From: VRUE01 sp036271315
GTDB lineage: Bacteria > Actinomycetota > Thermoleophilia > Solirubrobacterales > 70-9
NCBI GenBank assembly: GCA_036271315.1
Contig: DATBAV010000031.1
Coordinates: 1-23,005, forward strand
Reading direction: 5' to 3'
Length of the DNA stretch: 23,005 nt
Position numbers and translations under genes: made by a program. Below the pieces are notes generated by a model that was not told where the DNA came from, made no database searches, and saw only the letters and a list, made by a program, of their open reading frames with translations. Position 1 is the stretch's first letter; each line of letters starts with the position of its first letter. Shown piece after piece: positions 14,610-22,236 of the stretch.

Positions 14610-15476
14610 ATGCCCAAACGCCACAAGGAAGCACCTACGGACGAGACCCTCTATGCCCCGGTCGAGTGGAAGAGCGAGGGTGAGTACGACGACATCCACT
14701 ACGAGGTCAGCGATGGGATCGCCAAGATCTCGATCGACCGACCCGAGGTCCTCAACGCCTTCAGGCCGCAGACGCTGATCGAGATCTCCGCGGCGCTCGA
14801 GCTGGCCCGCGAGGACACAAGCGTCGGCGTAATCGTCCTCACCGGCAAGGGCACGAAGGCGTTTTGCGCCGGCGGCGACCAGCAGGTCCGCGGCGACACC
14901 GGCTACGTCGAGGAGGGCGCCTCCCTCGGTCGCTTCCACGTCACCGACCTGCAGGTGCAGATGCGAAGGCTGCCGAAGCCGGTGGTGGCGATGGTGGCGG
15001 GGTACGCGATCGGCGGCGGCCACATCCTGCACGTCTGCTGCGACATGACGATCGCCGCCGACAACGCCTGGTTCGGGCAGACCGGACCGCGGGTTGGCTC
15101 CTGGGACGGTGGCTTCGGCGCTTCGCTGCTGCGCGATCTCGTCGGTACCAAGAAGGCGAAGGAGTTCTGGTTGCTCTGCCGTCAGTACGACGCCGAGGAG
15201 GCGCGCGAGATGGGGCTGGTCAACGAGGTGGTGCCGCTCGACCGGCTCGAGGCGGAGACGGTTGCCCGCTGCCGCGAGATGCTCGCCCTCTCCCCCTTCG
15301 CCCTGCGTCTGGTCAAGGCCAGCTTCAACGCCCACGAGGACGGCTACGCCGGTATCCAGCAACTGGCGCACGACGCCAACCTGCTCTTCTACGGCAGCGA
15401 GGAGGCGGCCGAGGGCCGCGAGGCGTTCAAGCAGAAGCGGGCGCCGGACTTCTCGCAGTTCCCGAGGCGAGCATGA
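14610..15476 (+). CDS. menB: 1,4-Dihydroxy-2-naphthoyl-CoA synthase
   Basis: 288 aa crotonase-fold enzyme that closes the second ring of menaquinone from o-succinylbenzoyl-CoA. Motifs are RPEVLNAFRPQTL (44-56), AFCAGGDQQVRG with the oxyanion-hole segment (85-95), AGYAIGGGHILHVCCDMTIAA (130-150) and FGQTGPRVGSWDGGFG (155-170). Gly159 in QTG marks the type I enzymes, which need bicarbonate as catalytic base, rather than the Asp-containing type II seen in M. tuberculosis. Trp165 replaces the common Phe in GSFDGG. The C-terminal tail FKQKRAPDFSQFPR is typical of MenB. The start is ATG 14610, 7 nt after TATCGT with no ribosome binding site. Its stop overlaps the menA start (ATGA). Confidence 0.96.
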   Translation: MPKRHKEAPTDETLYAPVEWKSEGEYDDIHYEVSDGIAKISIDRPEVLNAFRPQTLIEISAALELAREDTSVGVIVLTGKGTKAFCAGGDQQVRGDTGYVEEGASLGRFHVTDLQVQMRRLPKPVVAMVAGYAIGGGHILHVCCDMTIAADNAWFGQTGPRVGSWDGGFGASLLRDLVGTKKAKEFWLLCRQYDAEEAREMGLVNEVVPLDRLEAETVARCREMLALSPFALRLVKASFNAHEDGYAGIQQLAHDANLLFYGSEEAAEGREAFKQKRAPDFSQFPRRA

Positions 15477-16354
15477 GGATCTGGGTGATGGCGGCGCGGC
15501 CGCGCACGCTGCCGGCGGCGATCGCACCGGTGCTGGTCGGCACCGCGGCGGCGGTCGAATGGGCGGGCAAGCTGCCCCGGATTGGCGCCTTCCTCGCCGC
15601 CCTGATCGGCTCGATCTTCATCCAGATCGGCACCAATCTCGCCAATGACTACTCCGACGCCAAGCGGGGTGCCGACACCGCCGACCGACTCGGCCCGGTG
15701 CGGGTGACCTCGGCCGGACTGGTGACGCCGCGCCGTGTGCTCAACGCGACCTGGATCGCCTTCGGAGTGGCGATCGCCTGCGGCATCTACCTGGCGGCGG
15801 TCGCCGGGATCGTGATCCTGCTGATCGGCGCCGTCTCGATCGCCGCCGGCGTCCTCTACACGGGCGGACCGCGCCCCTACGGTTACGCCGGCCTCGGTGA
15901 GGTCTTCGTCTTCCTCTTCTTCGGCCTGGTCGCGGTCAACGGCTCCTACTACGTGCAGCTCGAGCAGCTCAACGCGTTGCCGCTGGGACTCTCGATCGCC
16001 GTCGGCTTCATCGCTACCGCGATCCTCGTCGTCAACAACGTGCGCGACCTGGAGACCGACCGCCGGGCCGGCAAGATGACCCTGGCGGTACGGATGGGGC
16101 GCCACAACGCGGTCGTCCTCTACCGCGGGCTCGTGCTCGGCGCCTTCGTCGTCCTGCCCCTGTCGCTGCTCGCCGGCGGCGGTAGCTGGCTGCCGTTGAT
16201 CGGTCTACTGGCGCTGCCGATGGCGGTGAAACCGATGCGGGCAATGACCAACCGCACCGACGGGCCGGCGCTCAACGGCGCCCTGGCGGGCACCGGCGCG
16301 CTGCTCGGGGTCTTCAGCCTGCTGGTCTCAATCGGCCTACTGCTGGCGAGCTGA
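15473..16354 (+). CDS. menA: 1,4-Dihydroxy-2-naphthoate polyprenyltransferase
   Basis: 293 aa integral membrane UbiA-family prenyltransferase attaching the polyprenyl tail to DHNA to give demethylmenaquinone. The two Asp-rich Mg2+/diphosphate-binding motifs are NLANDYSDAKRGAD (about 55-68) and NNVRDLETDRRAGKMTLAVRMG in the second half. GPVRVTSAGLVTP follows the first motif as in MenA. Eight or nine hydrophobic segments are visible. The start MRIWVMAARPRTLPAAIAPVL is the standard MenA N-terminus. It overlaps menB by 4 nt (ATGA) and menC by 1 nt (TGATG), so menB-menA-menC are translationally coupled. Confidence 0.95.
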   Translation: MRIWVMAARPRTLPAAIAPVLVGTAAAVEWAGKLPRIGAFLAALIGSIFIQIGTNLANDYSDAKRGADTADRLGPVRVTSAGLVTPRRVLNATWIAFGVAIACGIYLAAVAGIVILLIGAVSIAAGVLYTGGPRPYGYAGLGEVFVFLFFGLVAVNGSYYVQLEQLNALPLGLSIAVGFIATAILVVNNVRDLETDRRAGKMTLAVRMGRHNAVVLYRGLVLGAFVVLPLSLLAGGGSWLPLIGLLALPMAVKPMRAMTNRTDGPALNGALAGTGALLGVFSLLVSIGLLLAS

Positions 16355-17409
16355 TGCGCCTCGCCTCGGCTGAGGTCATCCCCTACGCGCTTCCCTTCGA
16401 GAAGCCATACGTCACCGCGCGCGGCCGGCTGGAGCAACGCGAGATGGTGCTGCTGCGGCTGCGTTCGGAGGACGGGCTGATCGGCCTGGGGGAAGCCGTG
16501 CCGCTCTCGCTCCGGGGCGGCGCGACAATAGCTCAGGTCGTCGTCGAGCTGGAGGGCCTGGCGGGGCGCGACGAGGTGGATGAGCAGGCCCTGAGCAGCG
16601 GCGCCCTGGCGCTCTCGGCACCGGCGCGCTGCGCCGCACTCACCGCGCTGCTGGACCTGCGCGGGCGCAGAGCGGCGGGCGAAAACGTGCTCGCAGAGGC
16701 GAGATCGGAGCCGGTCGAGTGCAACGCGACGCTGGTTGCCGGCGAGCCCGCCGCGGTGGCGGCAGATGCCGAGCGCTGGGCAAGCGAGGGCTTCTCGACC
16801 TTCAAGCTGAAGCTCGGAGTCGGCGACGACGTCGGCCAGGTGCGGGCCGCGCGCGAGGCACTGGGCCCAGAGGCACGGATCCGGGTCGACGCGAACGCCG
16901 CCTGGGACATCGAGACCGCATGCCTCACGCTGCGGGAGATCGAGCCGTTTGACGTGGAGCTTGCCGAGCAGCCCGTCGCCACGCTTGAGGAGGCGGCGCA
17001 GGTGTCTGGCTCGACCTCGATCCCGCTCGCCGGCGACGAGAGCATCGAGGGGCGCGGCGACGCGGTGCGAGCGGTGAAGCTGGGGGCCTGCAAGCTGGCC
17101 GGACTGAAGCTGTCCAAGGTCGGGGGACCGGAGGAAGCGATCGCGATCGCCGAGGTACTGCCCTCATTCGTCTCCAGCGCGCTCGACGGCCCGGTCGGCA
17201 TCGCCGCGGCGGCCCAGGTCGCTCAGACGCTGGACCAAGCGGCGCTGGGCGTCCACCACTTTGCCCACGGCCTTGCCACTCAGCGGCTTTTCTCCTCGAC
17301 CGTAGCCTCGGTCGAGTGCGAGATCCGCGGCGGCATGCTCCACCCACCCGACGGCCCCGGCCTCGGCGTGGAGATCGACGAGCAGGCCCTGGATTCGCAT
17401 CGTCTCTAG
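16354..17409 (+). CDS. menC: o-Succinylbenzoate synthase
   Basis: 351 aa enolase-superfamily enzyme dehydrating SHCHC to o-succinylbenzoate. The capping domain covers about 1-115 and the barrel follows. Catalytic and metal residues are visible: K151 and K153 (STFKLKLG), D179 and N181 (RVDANAAWD), E205 (ELAEQPV), D228-E229 (LAGDES) and K252 (LKLSKVGG). Superfamily relatives such as N-acylamino acid racemase and dipeptide epimerase share these residues; the menA-menD context decides for MenC. The start is ATG 16354, overlapping the menA stop. The next gene, menD, follows after 60 nt that contain its own promoter-like box. Confidence 0.93.
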   Translation: MRLASAEVIPYALPFEKPYVTARGRLEQREMVLLRLRSEDGLIGLGEAVPLSLRGGATIAQVVVELEGLAGRDEVDEQALSSGALALSAPARCAALTALLDLRGRRAAGENVLAEARSEPVECNATLVAGEPAAVAADAERWASEGFSTFKLKLGVGDDVGQVRAAREALGPEARIRVDANAAWDIETACLTLREIEPFDVELAEQPVATLEEAAQVSGSTSIPLAGDESIEGRGDAVRAVKLGACKLAGLKLSKVGGPEEAIAIAEVLPSFVSSALDGPVGIAAAAQVAQTLDQAALGVHHFAHGLATQRLFSSTVASVECEIRGGMLHPPDGPGLGVEIDEQALDSHRL

Positions 17410-17455
17410 CTGACCCTGGCGACTTACCTGTCCTGTAGAGGGGGGTAACTCGCCA

Positions 17456-17461
17456 TAGGCT
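17456..17461 (+). promoter_or_regulatory. Putative -10 box TAGGCT, leaderless start of menD
   Basis: TAGGCT is 8 nt before the menD ATG. CTGTAG (17433-17438) lies 17 nt upstream as a -35 candidate and recurs at the quinone oxidoreductase promoter. A purine run (about 17437-17447) is too far upstream to serve menD as a ribosome binding site. Confidence 0.5.
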
Positions 17462-17469
17462 TTCCGTCG

Positions 17470-19215
17470 ATGGATCCGACCAACGCCAATACCGCCCTCG
17501 CCTCGGCCTTCGTCGAGGAGCTTGCTCGCGGTGGCGTGCGGCACGCGGTGGTCTCCCCCGGCTCGCGCTCGACGCCGCTCGCGGTGGCGCTCTGGCGCCA
17601 GGCGGAGATCGAGGTGAGCGTGATCGTCGACGAGCGCTCGGCGGCGTTCTTCGCACTTGGCGCCGCCCAGGCGACGCGGGCGCCCGTCGCCCTGCTCTGC
17701 ACCTCGGGAACCGCGGCCGCCAACTACCACCCGGCGGTCTGCGAGGCGGATGATTCCGCGTTGCCCCTGGTCGTCCTCACCGCCGACCGACCGCCCGAGC
17801 TGCGCGGCATCGGCGCCGGCCAGACGATCGACCAGATCAAGCTCTACGGCGAATCGGTGCGCTGGTTCTGCGAAGTCGGCACCCACGAGGCCGACGACGA
17901 CGGGCTGCTGCACTACCGCTCGGTCGCCTGTCGGGCTTTGGCCGCCGCCCGCGGCGAGACGCGCCCTGGCCCCGTCCACCTCAACTTGCCCTGGCGCGAG
18001 CCGCTGGCGCCGCTGGCGGTCGAGGGCGCGGTCACCGCGACCGATCCGCTCGCCCTGGAGGGGCGCGCCGGCCGACCGCTCACCGCGGTCACCTCGATCG
18101 ATCTCGAGCCATCGAGCTTCCTGCTCGAGGAGATGGCCGGTCACATCGGCGACGCGATCTCCGGCGTGATCGTCGCCGGTCGCCAGCTCGACCCCGAGCT
18201 GCGCGAGCCGCTCGCCCACCTTGCCCGCGCCTCGGGCTTCCCGATCCTCGCGGAGCCCACCTCACAGCTTCGCTGCGGCCCCCACGACCGCTCCTACGTC
18301 GTCGCGACCTACGACCTGCTGTTGCGCGACGAGCACTTCGCCCGCTCGGTCGTGCCCGACCTGGTCCTGCGCTTCGGCGAGATGCCGACGAGCAAGCCGC
18401 TGCGCTCCTGGCTCTCGGCAAGCGCCGCCGACCAGATCGCGATCGACGCTTACGGCGGTTGGAACGAGCCAACCAACAGGGCCGCGGCGATACTTCGCGC
18501 GGACCCGACCGAGCTGGCCGCCGGCTGGGCGACTCGTCTGGAGAAAGAAGAGCGCCCGGCGCCGCAGCGCTGGCTCGATGCCGAGCGGACCGCTCGCGAG
18601 GCGATCGCGTCCTCCTTCGCCGACGGCGCGATCTCCGAGCCCGCGCTCCACCACGCTCTCGGCCAGGCCCACGCTGACGGCGACCTCGTTTACACCGCCT
18701 CGAGCATGCCGATCCGCGATCAGGAGGCCTTCCTTGCCTCAAACGAGACGAACGTGAGCTTCCTCTGCAACCGCGGCACCAACGGCATCGACGGCCTGCT
18801 CTCCTCCGGAATCGGCGCTGCCCGCGCCAGCGGCCGCCCGACGACGATCGTCATCGGCGACCTCGGCCTCCTCCACGACATCGGCGGCCTCGCCGCCCTG
18901 CGCGACGTCTCGACCCCGGTCCGCATCGTCGTCATCGACAACGACGGCGGTGGAATCTTCGGCTTCCTGCCACAAGCGGCAGCGCTCGAGGGGGACGAGT
19001 TCGAGGCGCTGCTTGGGACGCCGCGCGGGGTCGACACCGGCAAGGCCGCGGCCCTCTTCGGATTGCCGCATCGAACCCCCGCGAGCCTCTCCGAGCTATC
19101 CGCCGCGCTCGCCGGCGGGACGGGCCTGATCGAGATCAAGACCGACCGGCAAAGCAACCTTGCGATCCATCGCCGGCTTGAAGACGACGTTCGTCGCGCG
19201 CTCGTCCAGCCTTAG
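17470..19215 (+). CDS. menD: SEPHCHC synthase (MenD)
   Basis: 581 aa thiamine diphosphate enzyme that joins isochorismate and 2-oxoglutarate, the first committed menaquinone step. The N-terminal Pyr domain has VSPGSRSTPLAVAL (28-41) and the ThDP-activating Glu55 in VDERSAAFFALG. CTSGTAAANYHPAV and TADRPPELRGIGAGQTIDQ are MenD signatures. The C-terminal PP domain has NRGTNGIDGLLSSGIG and the metal/ThDP motif GDLGLLHD followed by NDGGGIFGFLP. Length fits the family. The start is ATG 17470 without a ribosome binding site, 8 nt after TAGGCT. The stop TAG overlaps by 4 nt the stop of the convergent secreted-protein gene, leaving no room for a terminator between them. Confidence 0.96.
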   Translation: MDPTNANTALASAFVEELARGGVRHAVVSPGSRSTPLAVALWRQAEIEVSVIVDERSAAFFALGAAQATRAPVALLCTSGTAAANYHPAVCEADDSALPLVVLTADRPPELRGIGAGQTIDQIKLYGESVRWFCEVGTHEADDDGLLHYRSVACRALAAARGETRPGPVHLNLPWREPLAPLAVEGAVTATDPLALEGRAGRPLTAVTSIDLEPSSFLLEEMAGHIGDAISGVIVAGRQLDPELREPLAHLARASGFPILAEPTSQLRCGPHDRSYVVATYDLLLRDEHFARSVVPDLVLRFGEMPTSKPLRSWLSASAADQIAIDAYGGWNEPTNRAAAILRADPTELAAGWATRLEKEERPAPQRWLDAERTAREAIASSFADGAISEPALHHALGQAHADGDLVYTASSMPIRDQEAFLASNETNVSFLCNRGTNGIDGLLSSGIGAARASGRPTTIVIGDLGLLHDIGGLAALRDVSTPVRIVVIDNDGGGIFGFLPQAAALEGDEFEALLGTPRGVDTGKAAALFGLPHRTPASLSELSAALAGGTGLIEIKTDRQSNLAIHRRLEDDVRRALVQP

Positions 19216-20273
19216 CCGGCGCAGGCGATCGGGCCGGCACCGCGATCGGGTCCCGGCTGCCAGGACGCTCCGGAGAAGAACCCGCGCTTGAGCGAGAGCA
19301 AAGTCGTCAGGCAGCTGCCGTCGGCGTTGACCTCCACAATTGAGTTACTGGCGCGCGGCGGCGTCCCCGGCGTGCCTCCGTTCAACTTCGTGAACGCGAG
19401 GCGCTGGCCGGAGGGATCCCAGCTGGGCCAGGCAAGACCACCCCGGACCCGGATCAATCTCGTCGGCGCGACGCCGCGCGCCGGAACGACCAGCAGATCC
19501 GAGCTCGCGAGCGAACGCACACCGAGCGGCGGGTAGCGGCGACCAAGATGGTTGCGGACAGCGGCGACCCTCCCGTCGGCGGCGTAGACGGGTTCCTTGG
19601 CATCGGCCGCGAGCAGCGAGATACGACCGCTGGCGAGGTCGATCGATACAGCCCGAGGCAATGCGCTTCCCCGCTTGAATTGGGTGGCCGCGAGCGCCGA
19701 GCCGTCGGCGGAGTAAGAGCTGGGCACGAGCACGCTGTTCCGTGTCCACGGCGTCACGCGGTGCAGCCCATCGCCCTCGACGTCGAGGGACCAGATCGCG
19801 AAACGGACCTTGAGCTTTTCTTCCTTCCGCGTGGCCGGGCGCGCTTGCCGCTCAATCTGGCCGGAGATGACGTCGATCCTGAACACGGCAACCGAGTGGC
19901 CATCGGGGGCAAGAACCGGATTGCCTTCGAAGAGGATCTTGCGGGAGGCCGGAATGACGCGTCGGTGCGTGCCGTCCGAAGCGGCGACAAAAACCGCGGC
20001 CGTCGCCCCGCCGCCGACGCCGGTGAAAGCAAATGAGCTGCCATCCGCGGACCAGCTCGGGCTGGCCCCATCTACCGGCGAAACCACCGAGGAGCTCGAA
20101 CCCCCGACAAGCCCGAGGGGCAGACCGCCATCGGCCCCGACGGTGGCGATTTCACTGCCGGGCCTGGGATAAGGGTGCGAGGCGACGAACGCCAGGCGAG
20201 GACCGGGGGGAACAGTTGCCCCAGCCACGGCGGCCGTCGAAAGAACCGCGAGCAGAACCAGAGCGAAAGGCAA
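19212..20273 (-). CDS. Secreted TolB-like PD40 beta-propeller protein
   Basis: 353 aa, with an N-terminal hydrophobic signal segment (residues 1-19, ending AAVAGA). The rest is built of WD40-like PD40 repeats: PSWSADGSSFAFTG, NPVLAPDGHSVAVFR, SSYSADGSALAATQF, EPVYAADGRVAAVRN and WPSWDPSGQRLAFTKL, as in TolB-type propellers. Two Cys lie near the C-terminus (DGSCLTTLL and the terminal PIACAG). No catalytic domain is present. The start is inferred as TTG 20273, the only usual start codon in frame after the menF stop; a ribosome binding site is not visible. It sits 42 nt after menF on the same strand. No link to menaquinone synthesis is evident; binding or scaffold function in the envelope is a guess. 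Confidence 0.75.
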   Translation of the reverse strand: MPFALVLLAVLSTAAVAGATVPPGPRLAFVASHPYPRPGSEIATVGADGGLPLGLVGGSSSSVVSPVDGASPSWSADGSSFAFTGVGGGATAAVFVAASDGTHRRVIPASRKILFEGNPVLAPDGHSVAVFRIDVISGQIERQARPATRKEEKLKVRFAIWSLDVEGDGLHRVTPWTRNSVLVPSSYSADGSALAATQFKRGSALPRAVSIDLASGRISLLAADAKEPVYAADGRVAAVRNHLGRRYPPLGVRSLASSDLLVVPARGVAPTRLIRVRGGLAWPSWDPSGQRLAFTKLNGGTPGTPPRASNSIVEVNADGSCLTTLLSLKRGFFSGASWQPGPDRGAGPIACAG

Positions 20274-20315
20274 AAGCGGACGAGCATGTCTAAGTCCTAC
20301 CTGAGCGCGCGGTCG

Positions 20316-21710
20316 CTACTCCGCCAACAGCGGCAGCAACGCCTGAAGCTTGATCTCGGTCTCGGCCAGCTCGGCGGCCGGATCGGAACCCGCAACCACG
20401 CCGACGCCGGCGTAGAGATGGGCCTCGCGGTCGCGCAGCAGGGCGCTGCGCAGGGCGACGCAGAACTCGCCGTCCTCGGTGGCGTCCATCCAACCGACCG
20501 GGCCGGCGTACCAGCCGCGGTCCATCTGCTCGAGCTCGACGATCGCCGCGGCCGTGCCGGGCCATGGCTCACCGCCGACCGCCGGGGTCGGGTGGAGCAT
20601 GCCGGCGAGCTCGACCGCCGAGCGTGGCTCGGCAAGCTGGGCGACGATCGGCGTCGCCAGGTGCTGGATGTTCGCCACCTTGATGATCTTGGGCTCGGAC
20701 TCGGTCTCGACCCAGACGGCGTGCTGGCGCAGCGAGCGGGCGATCCGCTCGGCGACGATCGCGTGCTCGCGGCGGTCCTTGTCGCTGCGCAGCAGCTGCT
20801 CGCCGAGGTGATCGTCGACCGCCGGGTCGGAGCTGCGTCGGGTCGAACCGGCGAGCGCAACCGTCGAGACGCTCGCCCCCGAGCGGCGCAGCAGCAGCTC
20901 GGGACTGGCGCCGAGGAAGGCGGCCTCCGGCGTGCCACAGCAAAAACAGAAACAGGAGGGGAACTGCTCGCGCATCGCGCCGAAGACGGCGGCGGGGTCG
21001 TGCGCGGCGCCAGCCGAGACCAGCACCTCACGGGCGAGCACGATCTTCGACATCTCCCCTGCCCCGATCCGCTCGGTCGCAGCGGCGATCATCCGCTCGA
21101 ACTCGCCGGGCGGGCGGGCACTGCTGATCTCGATCCGCGAGGTCGGGTGTGGGTCGAGCAGCGGCAGCGGATCGGCACGCAAACCACTCAAGCGCGCGAC
21201 AAGCGCCGCCGACCTCTTGCCCGGGTCATCGCCGGGATGGACGATCGCGTTGACCGTAAGAAAGGTCTCATCGCCGCTGCGACAGAGCGACAGCTCGGGC
21301 AAGACCAGGGAGGCGGGCGGCAGCGAGGACCAGGTCGAGGAACCGCCGCCATCGGGGTCGAAGGCGAAGCCGCCGACCCAGACGCCGCCGGCACCGGCGG
21401 GCAGGCCGCGGGGCTGATCGGCGACGCTCTCGCCGCCCAGGCACTCGGCGGCGACGTCGCGGAAGCGCTGCGGCCCGCGCGAGGTGGCCTGGTGGGCAAC
21501 ACCGAGCGCGGCAAGGGCAAACTCGCGGTCGGGCTCCTCCCAGCAGAACCAGCGATCCGAGGCGAGCCGGGAGGCGAAGGCAGCGGCACAGGGATCGATT
21601 CCCTCAACTCGCCGGGTAACGCTGACCCGGGTGCGGCGGCCGCGGCCTGCGGCCCGCTCCAGAGCCCCGCTCAGGCCACTGAGAAGGCTCTCAGTCGCCG
21701 CCGCGAGCAA
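20316..21710 (-). CDS. menF: Isochorismate synthase (MenF type)
   Basis: 464 aa chorismate-binding enzyme converting chorismate to isochorismate, which supplies MenD. Domain signatures in the second half are EMSKIVLAREVLV with the general-base Lys, FLGASPELLLRRSG, ALAGSTRRS, KVANIQHLATPI, LHPTPAVGGEP and the Mg2+ segment MDRGWYAGPVGWMD. Anthranilate and aminodeoxychorismate synthases share the fold, but the Lys-containing SKIVLAR segment and menD-proximal location fit isochorismate synthase. The start is inferred as TTG 21710, inside the last codons of ilvN (20-nt overlap), without a clear ribosome binding site; the first 30 residues are low-complexity and a later start is possible. The overlap implies cotranscription with ilvBN. 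Confidence 0.92.
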   Translation of the reverse strand: MLAAATESLLSGLSGALERAAGRGRRTRVSVTRRVEGIDPCAAAFASRLASDRWFCWEEPDREFALAALGVAHQATSRGPQRFRDVAAECLGGESVADQPRGLPAGAGGVWVGGFAFDPDGGGSSTWSSLPPASLVLPELSLCRSGDETFLTVNAIVHPGDDPGKRSAALVARLSGLRADPLPLLDPHPTSRIEISSARPPGEFERMIAAATERIGAGEMSKIVLAREVLVSAGAAHDPAAVFGAMREQFPSCFCFCCGTPEAAFLGASPELLLRRSGASVSTVALAGSTRRSSDPAVDDHLGEQLLRSDKDRREHAIVAERIARSLRQHAVWVETESEPKIIKVANIQHLATPIVAQLAEPRSAVELAGMLHPTPAVGGEPWPGTAAAIVELEQMDRGWYAGPVGWMDATEDGEFCVALRSALLRDREAHLYAGVGVVAGSDPAAELAETEIKLQALLPLLAE

Positions 21711-22236
21711 TGGCGATCTCGCCGGTGCGGACCATCTCGATCAGGCCGTGGGGACGGATCATTCGCTCGAAGGCCTCGATCTTCTCGGCGGAGCCGGTGA
21801 CCTCGATCGTCATCGTACGGCGGGAGACGTCGACGATCTTGGCGCGGAAGATCTCGGCGAACTGGATGATCTCGGCGCGGTTCTCGACCGCGGCGGAGAC
21901 TTTGAACATCGCCATCTCGCGGGCGACCGTCTCCTCCGGCTCCATGTCGCGGATCTTCAACACGTTGACGAGCTTGTGCAGCTGCTTGGTCACCTGGTCG
22001 ATCGGGTGGACGGCGCCGTCGAGCGTCAGCGTGATGCGCGAGATGCTCGGGTCGTCGGTCGGGCCGACCGCCAAGGTGTCGATGTTGAACCCGCGGCGAG
22101 AGAAGAGCCCGGCGACGCGCGCCAGCACACCCGGCTTGTTCTCGACCTGGATCGAGAGGATGTGTTTGCGGCCGCTCAACTGCCCGGGCACGTGCAGATC
22201 CTCCAATTTGACCAGGTCCGGGGTCCCGGCCTCCAT
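21691..22236 (-). CDS. ilvN: Acetolactate synthase regulatory (small) subunit
   Basis: 181 aa, the long form typical of Gram-positive and actinobacterial IlvN/IlvH. The N-terminal ACT domain (HILSIQVENKPGVLARVAGL, then FSRRGFNIDTLAVG) binds valine for feedback inhibition of the catalytic subunit and raises its activity. The C-terminal domain (MFKVSAAVENRAEIIQFAEI, ending EIAIARGGD) completes the family profile. The start ATG 22236 overlaps the ilvB stop by one base (TGATG), so the two subunits are translationally coupled. Its last 20 nt overlap the proposed start of menF. Confidence 0.96.
   Translation of the reverse strand: MEAGTPDLVKLEDLHVPGQLSGRKHILSIQVENKPGVLARVAGLFSRRGFNIDTLAVGPTDDPSISRITLTLDGAVHPIDQVTKQLHKLVNVLKIRDMEPEETVAREMAMFKVSAAVENRAEIIQFAEIFRAKIVDVSRRTMTIEVTGSAEKIEAFERMIRPHGLIEMVRTGEIAIARGGD

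Noticed and set aside
14589..15527. Apparent N-terminal extension of menE
   Set aside because: Antisense to menB and without family similarity. The ligase N-terminus begins normally at 14588.
19190..19207. Possible third copy of the CCGTCGCGC loop motif near the end of menD
   Set aside because: The match is short (TCGTCGCGCGCTCGTCC), lies within codons conserved in frame, and has no flanking inverted arms.
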